A stretch of 17,030 nucleotides of DNA from positions 1-17,030 of the forward strand of contig DATGKF010000075.1 in assembly GCA_035294785.1 (NCBI GenBank), written 5' to 3'. Both the position numbers and the translations under genes were made by a program. This document shows, in pieces, positions 14,583 to 17,030 of this stretch (position 1 is the first letter of the stretch; each line of letters opens with the position of its first letter). Below the pieces are notes generated by a model, which saw nothing but the letters and a program-made list of their open reading frames with translations, did no database searches and had not been told where the DNA came from. This stretch comes from Poindextera sp035294785. Lineage in GTDB: Bacteria; Pseudomonadota; Alphaproteobacteria; Caulobacterales; Caulobacteraceae.

Positions 14583-15878
14583 ATGGCGCGAACGGGTATG
14601 GCGGCGGGCCTCGCCGCGGCGATCGTCGTTTTGGCGGGATTAACCACAACCGCCCGCGCCCAGGACGCGGCCGGGGGGCTGCGCGAAGGCGTCGTCGCCA
14701 TCGTCAACGACGACATCATCTCGAGCTATGACGTTTCCCAGCGCATCCGACTCATTCTGGCCACGAGCGGTATCCAGGTCACCGACCAGAACCGCTCCCA
14801 GATCGAGCAGGAAGCGGTGAACGAGCTGATCGACGAACACCTCGAGATGCAGGAAATCCGTCGGCAGGAAAAGCAGCAGAAATTCACCATCGCCGCCGAC
14901 GACAGCGAAGTGGATCAGCGCATTGGCGACGTCGCCCAGCAGACGTTCCACATGAGCCCGACGCAGTTCAACACCGCGCTCACCAACGCCGGCATCGGCG
15001 CTGAGACCCTTCGCAGCCAGATTCGCGCCCAGCTCAGCTGGGAGCGCTGGATCAGCGGCCGCTACGGCGGCTCGCGGCTGAAGATCAGCCAGAGCCAGAT
15101 CAGCTCGGTGGTCGCCGCCCGCGAGGCCGCCGCCGCCGAACCGCAGTATCTGCTGGCCGAAATCTTCATCGACGCAACGCAGGCCGGCGGGATGCAGCAG
15201 GCCCAGACCGCAGCCGACCAGCTGATCACCCAGCTGCAGCAGGGCGCGGCGTTTCCCGCCGTTGCACAGCGGTTTTCCGCTCTGCCAACCGCCGCAGTGG
15301 GCGGGGACGCCGGCTGGCTGACCGCATCTGAGATTCCCGCCGAGGTGCGTGCGGCCGTCGACCAGCTGAGGCCGGGCGAACTCTCCAAGCCGATCGCCAC
15401 GCAGAACGGCGTCTACATCGTGCTGCTGCGCGACAAGCACGCGGGGGCGACCTCGCAGATCGTCGATCTGAAGCAGGCGGCGATCAGCCTCTCCGCCGAT
15501 GCGCCAGCCGACGCCGTCGACGCCGCCGAGCGCAAGCTCGTGGCGCTCAGGGGCCAGCTGCACGGATGCCAGGGCCTGGAAAGCATCGCCTCGAAGGTGG
15601 ACGGCGTCGTCGCCGGCGATCTGGGCGAGGCGGATGTGAAAGACCTGAAGGCCGAATTCCGCGACGCCGCCATGAGGCTGTCGGTGGGCCAGGTGAGCGA
15701 CCCGATCCGGACCAGCGCCGGCTTGCACCTCTTGGCGCTCTGCGGCCGCCGGCAGGCCGGCGTCGACGTCCCGTCGGCCGACGAGATCGAAGCCAAGCTC
15801 CGCGATGACCGGCTGGCGCTGATTTCCAAACGGCAGCTCCGCGACCTGAGGAACTCGGCGACCATCGAGTTCCCGTGA
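14583..15878 (+). CDS. surA: Periplasmic chaperone / peptidyl-prolyl isomerase SurA
   Basis: SurA escorts unfolded outer-membrane barrel proteins across the periplasm; LptD is a known client in E. coli, which fits its gene lying directly upstream. The 431-residue protein has a signal peptide ending TTTARA (cleavage near 26/27), a SurA N-terminal domain opening with GVVAIVNDDIISSYDVSQR, and a parvulin-like domain at about 187-284 (LAEIFI, GGDAGWLTASEIP, LSKPIATQNGVYIVLL). A second parvulin-like stretch at about 295-395 is weak: it keeps LSVGQVSDPIRTSAGLHLL but lacks the glycine-tryptophan core, so it is probably not catalytic. An ATG at 14583 is used, with AAGGGAA about ten bases upstream; ATG 14598 is an alternative. 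The stop overlaps the pdxA start (GTGA). Confidence 0.92.
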   Translation: MARTGMAAGLAAAIVVLAGLTTTARAQDAAGGLREGVVAIVNDDIISSYDVSQRIRLILATSGIQVTDQNRSQIEQEAVNELIDEHLEMQEIRRQEKQQKFTIAADDSEVDQRIGDVAQQTFHMSPTQFNTALTNAGIGAETLRSQIRAQLSWERWISGRYGGSRLKISQSQISSVVAAREAAAAEPQYLLAEIFIDATQAGGMQQAQTAADQLITQLQQGAAFPAVAQRFSALPTAAVGGDAGWLTASEIPAEVRAAVDQLRPGELSKPIATQNGVYIVLLRDKHAGATSQIVDLKQAAISLSADAPADAVDAAERKLVALRGQLHGCQGLESIASKVDGVVAGDLGEADVKDLKAEFRDAAMRLSVGQVSDPIRTSAGLHLLALCGRRQAGVDVPSADEIEAKLRDDRLALISKRQLRDLRNSATIEFP

Positions 15879-16900
15879 AGACCCGCCCGATCGCGCTCAG
15901 CCTGGGCGACCCGGCGGGGATCGGGCCTGAAATCATCGTCAAGGCCTGGCGGGCGCTGCGTGAGAGCGGTCCCGCCTTTATGGTGGTCGGCGACTTCGAA
16001 GTCCTCGCGGCCTCGTCGTCGGCCGGCGCCGCCATCCTGAAACGCGTCACGCGCGCTGAGGAAGCGGCGAACGTCTTCGCCGAAGCGCTGCCGGTGCTCG
16101 ATCTGCCGCTGAAGGCGACCGTGGTCGCCGGCCAGCCCAGCCCGATCTACGCGCCGGTCGTCGTCCGCTGGATCGAGACCGCCGTCGGCCTGGCCCTCTC
16201 GGGTGAGGTTGAGGCCGTGGCGACCGCACCGATCGCCAAGGCGCCCATGTACGCCGGCGGCTTCGCCTTCCCAGGACACACCGAGTTCCTCGCCGACCTC
16301 ACGGCAGCGGCCCGCTATGACGGCGCGCGCGGACCGGTGATGATGCTGGCGGCGGGCGATCTCCGCGTCAGCCTCGCCACCGTCCACCGGCCGCTCGCCT
16401 CGGTCCCTGGCGCCTTGACGATCGAGGGCCTGGTCAACACCGCGCTGGTGACCGCCCAGGCGCTTCGCGGCGACTTCGGCGTCGAGCGGCCGCGGCTGGT
16501 CCTGGCCGGGTTGAACCCACACGCCGGCGAAGGCGGAACGTTGGGCCGCGAGGAGGTGGACATCATCGCGCCGGCCGCTCGAGCGCTGCGCGCGCTGGGC
16601 GTCGACTGCGTCGGCCCGAAGCCGGCCGACAGCCTCTTCCACGCCGAGGCGCGGCGCGCCTATGACGCGGTCGTCTGCATGTACCACGACCAGGGGCTGA
16701 TCCCGGTCAAGATGCTGGACTTCTGGGGCGGGGTGAACGTGACGCTCGGCCTGCCGATCGTGCGCGCGTCGCCTGATCACGGCGCGGGGTTCGACATCGC
16801 CGGGCGCGGCCTGGCGCGCCCAGACAGCATGGTCGCCGCGCTCGGCATGGCGCACGACATCGCGCTCCGCCGCCGGCCGCTGAGCGTCGCCCCCGCGTGA
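15875..16900 (+). CDS. pdxA: 4-hydroxythreonine-4-phosphate dehydrogenase
   Basis: PdxA oxidises 4-phosphohydroxy-L-threonine in the DXP-dependent route to pyridoxal phosphate, using NAD and a divalent metal. The 341-residue length is normal. Motifs in order are LSLGDPAGIGPEI near the N-terminus, PGHTEFLA (H135), the three metal histidines H171 (VHRPL), H216 (GLNPHAGEGG) and H271 (MYHDQGLIPVK), and SPDHGAGFDIAGRG near the end. That last block usually reads TSxDHGT; here both threonines are replaced (RASPDHGAG). The start is GTG at 15875, overlapping the surA stop as GTGA, and the stop overlaps the rsmA start in the same way. Confidence 0.96.
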   Translation: MKTRPIALSLGDPAGIGPEIIVKAWRALRESGPAFMVVGDFEVLAASSSAGAAILKRVTRAEEAANVFAEALPVLDLPLKATVVAGQPSPIYAPVVVRWIETAVGLALSGEVEAVATAPIAKAPMYAGGFAFPGHTEFLADLTAAARYDGARGPVMMLAAGDLRVSLATVHRPLASVPGALTIEGLVNTALVTAQALRGDFGVERPRLVLAGLNPHAGEGGTLGREEVDIIAPAARALRALGVDCVGPKPADSLFHAEARRAYDAVVCMYHDQGLIPVKMLDFWGGVNVTLGLPIVRASPDHGAGFDIAGRGLARPDSMVAALGMAHDIALRRRPLSVAPA

Positions 16901-17030
16901 CGCTGGACGCCCTCCCGCCGCTCCGCGAGGGGCTGGCGGCCCATGGTCTGATCGCCAAGAAGAGCTTCGGCCAGCACTTCCTGCTCGATCTCAACCTGAC
17001 CGCCAAGATCGCCAGGCTGGCCGGGCCGCT
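16897..17030 (+). CDS. rsmA: 16S rRNA dimethyladenosine transferase, N-terminal fragment
   Basis: The gene starts with GTG at 16897, overlapping the pdxA stop as GTGA, and runs off the end of the window after 44 complete codons. The N-terminal pattern LIAKKSFGQHFLLDLNL is the hallmark of RsmA/KsgA, which dimethylates two adjacent adenines near the 3' end of 16S rRNA during small-subunit maturation. The SAM-binding motifs lie beyond the window. The surA-pdxA-rsmA order is conserved across many proteobacteria, which supports the call. Confidence 0.93.
   Translation, partial: MTLDALPPLREGLAAHGLIAKKSFGQHFLLDLNLTAKIARLAGP

Overview
This is a GC-rich, gene-dense stretch of chromosome from an alphaproteobacterium. 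The best guess is Caulobacterales (Caulobacter or Phenylobacterium type). Three things support this: the gene order lptF-lptG-lptD-surA-pdxA-rsmA running divergently from pepA-(hydrolase)-holC; three intergenic sites that fit the published Caulobacter housekeeping promoter (TTGACGS, a 10-14 nt spacer, GCTANAWC); and the residue patterns of the proteins. No rRNA, tRNA, insertion sequence, CRISPR array, phage gene or other mobile element was seen, and no gene-free gap exceeds 300 bases (the longest is 252).

Layout. 1-254 (+): 3' end of a Ppx/GppA-type exopolyphosphatase. 259-1437 (-): ribonuclease D, converging on it. 1510-2535 (+): purM. 2552-4749 (-): ndk, purN and an uncharacterised ATP-grasp-like protein, in that order of transcription. 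5002-6861 (+): a two-ATPase ABC-F protein. 6848-9812 (-): a tightly overlapping operon of pepA, an alpha/beta hydrolase, holC (DNA polymerase III chi) and a small secreted I78-like peptidase inhibitor. 9913-17030 (+): lptF, lptG, lptD, surA, pdxA and the 5' end of rsmA/ksgA, nearly all overlapping or closely spaced.

Function. The left half handles nucleotides and RNA: polyphosphate breakdown, RNA 3' trimming, two purine-biosynthesis steps (PurM, PurN) and nucleoside diphosphate kinase. The right half is an envelope-biogenesis operon. LptF and LptG are the inner-membrane part of the LPS exporter, LptD is the outer-membrane translocon, and SurA is the periplasmic chaperone that helps fold outer-membrane barrels such as LptD. 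The vitamin B6 gene pdxA and the 16S rRNA methyltransferase gene rsmA are attached downstream, as in many proteobacteria.

This is mostly core genome, and I did not find a clearly new defence or mobile system. The points worth a second look are: the alpha/beta hydrolase, whose conserved N-terminus is encoded in frame directly after the pepA stop codon and before any normal start codon; a 45-base AT-rich island (22% GC) inside lptF; an atypical PurN coupled to ndk; an ATP-grasp-like protein of unknown substrate beside the purine genes; and the four-cysteine I78-like protein tied to holC.
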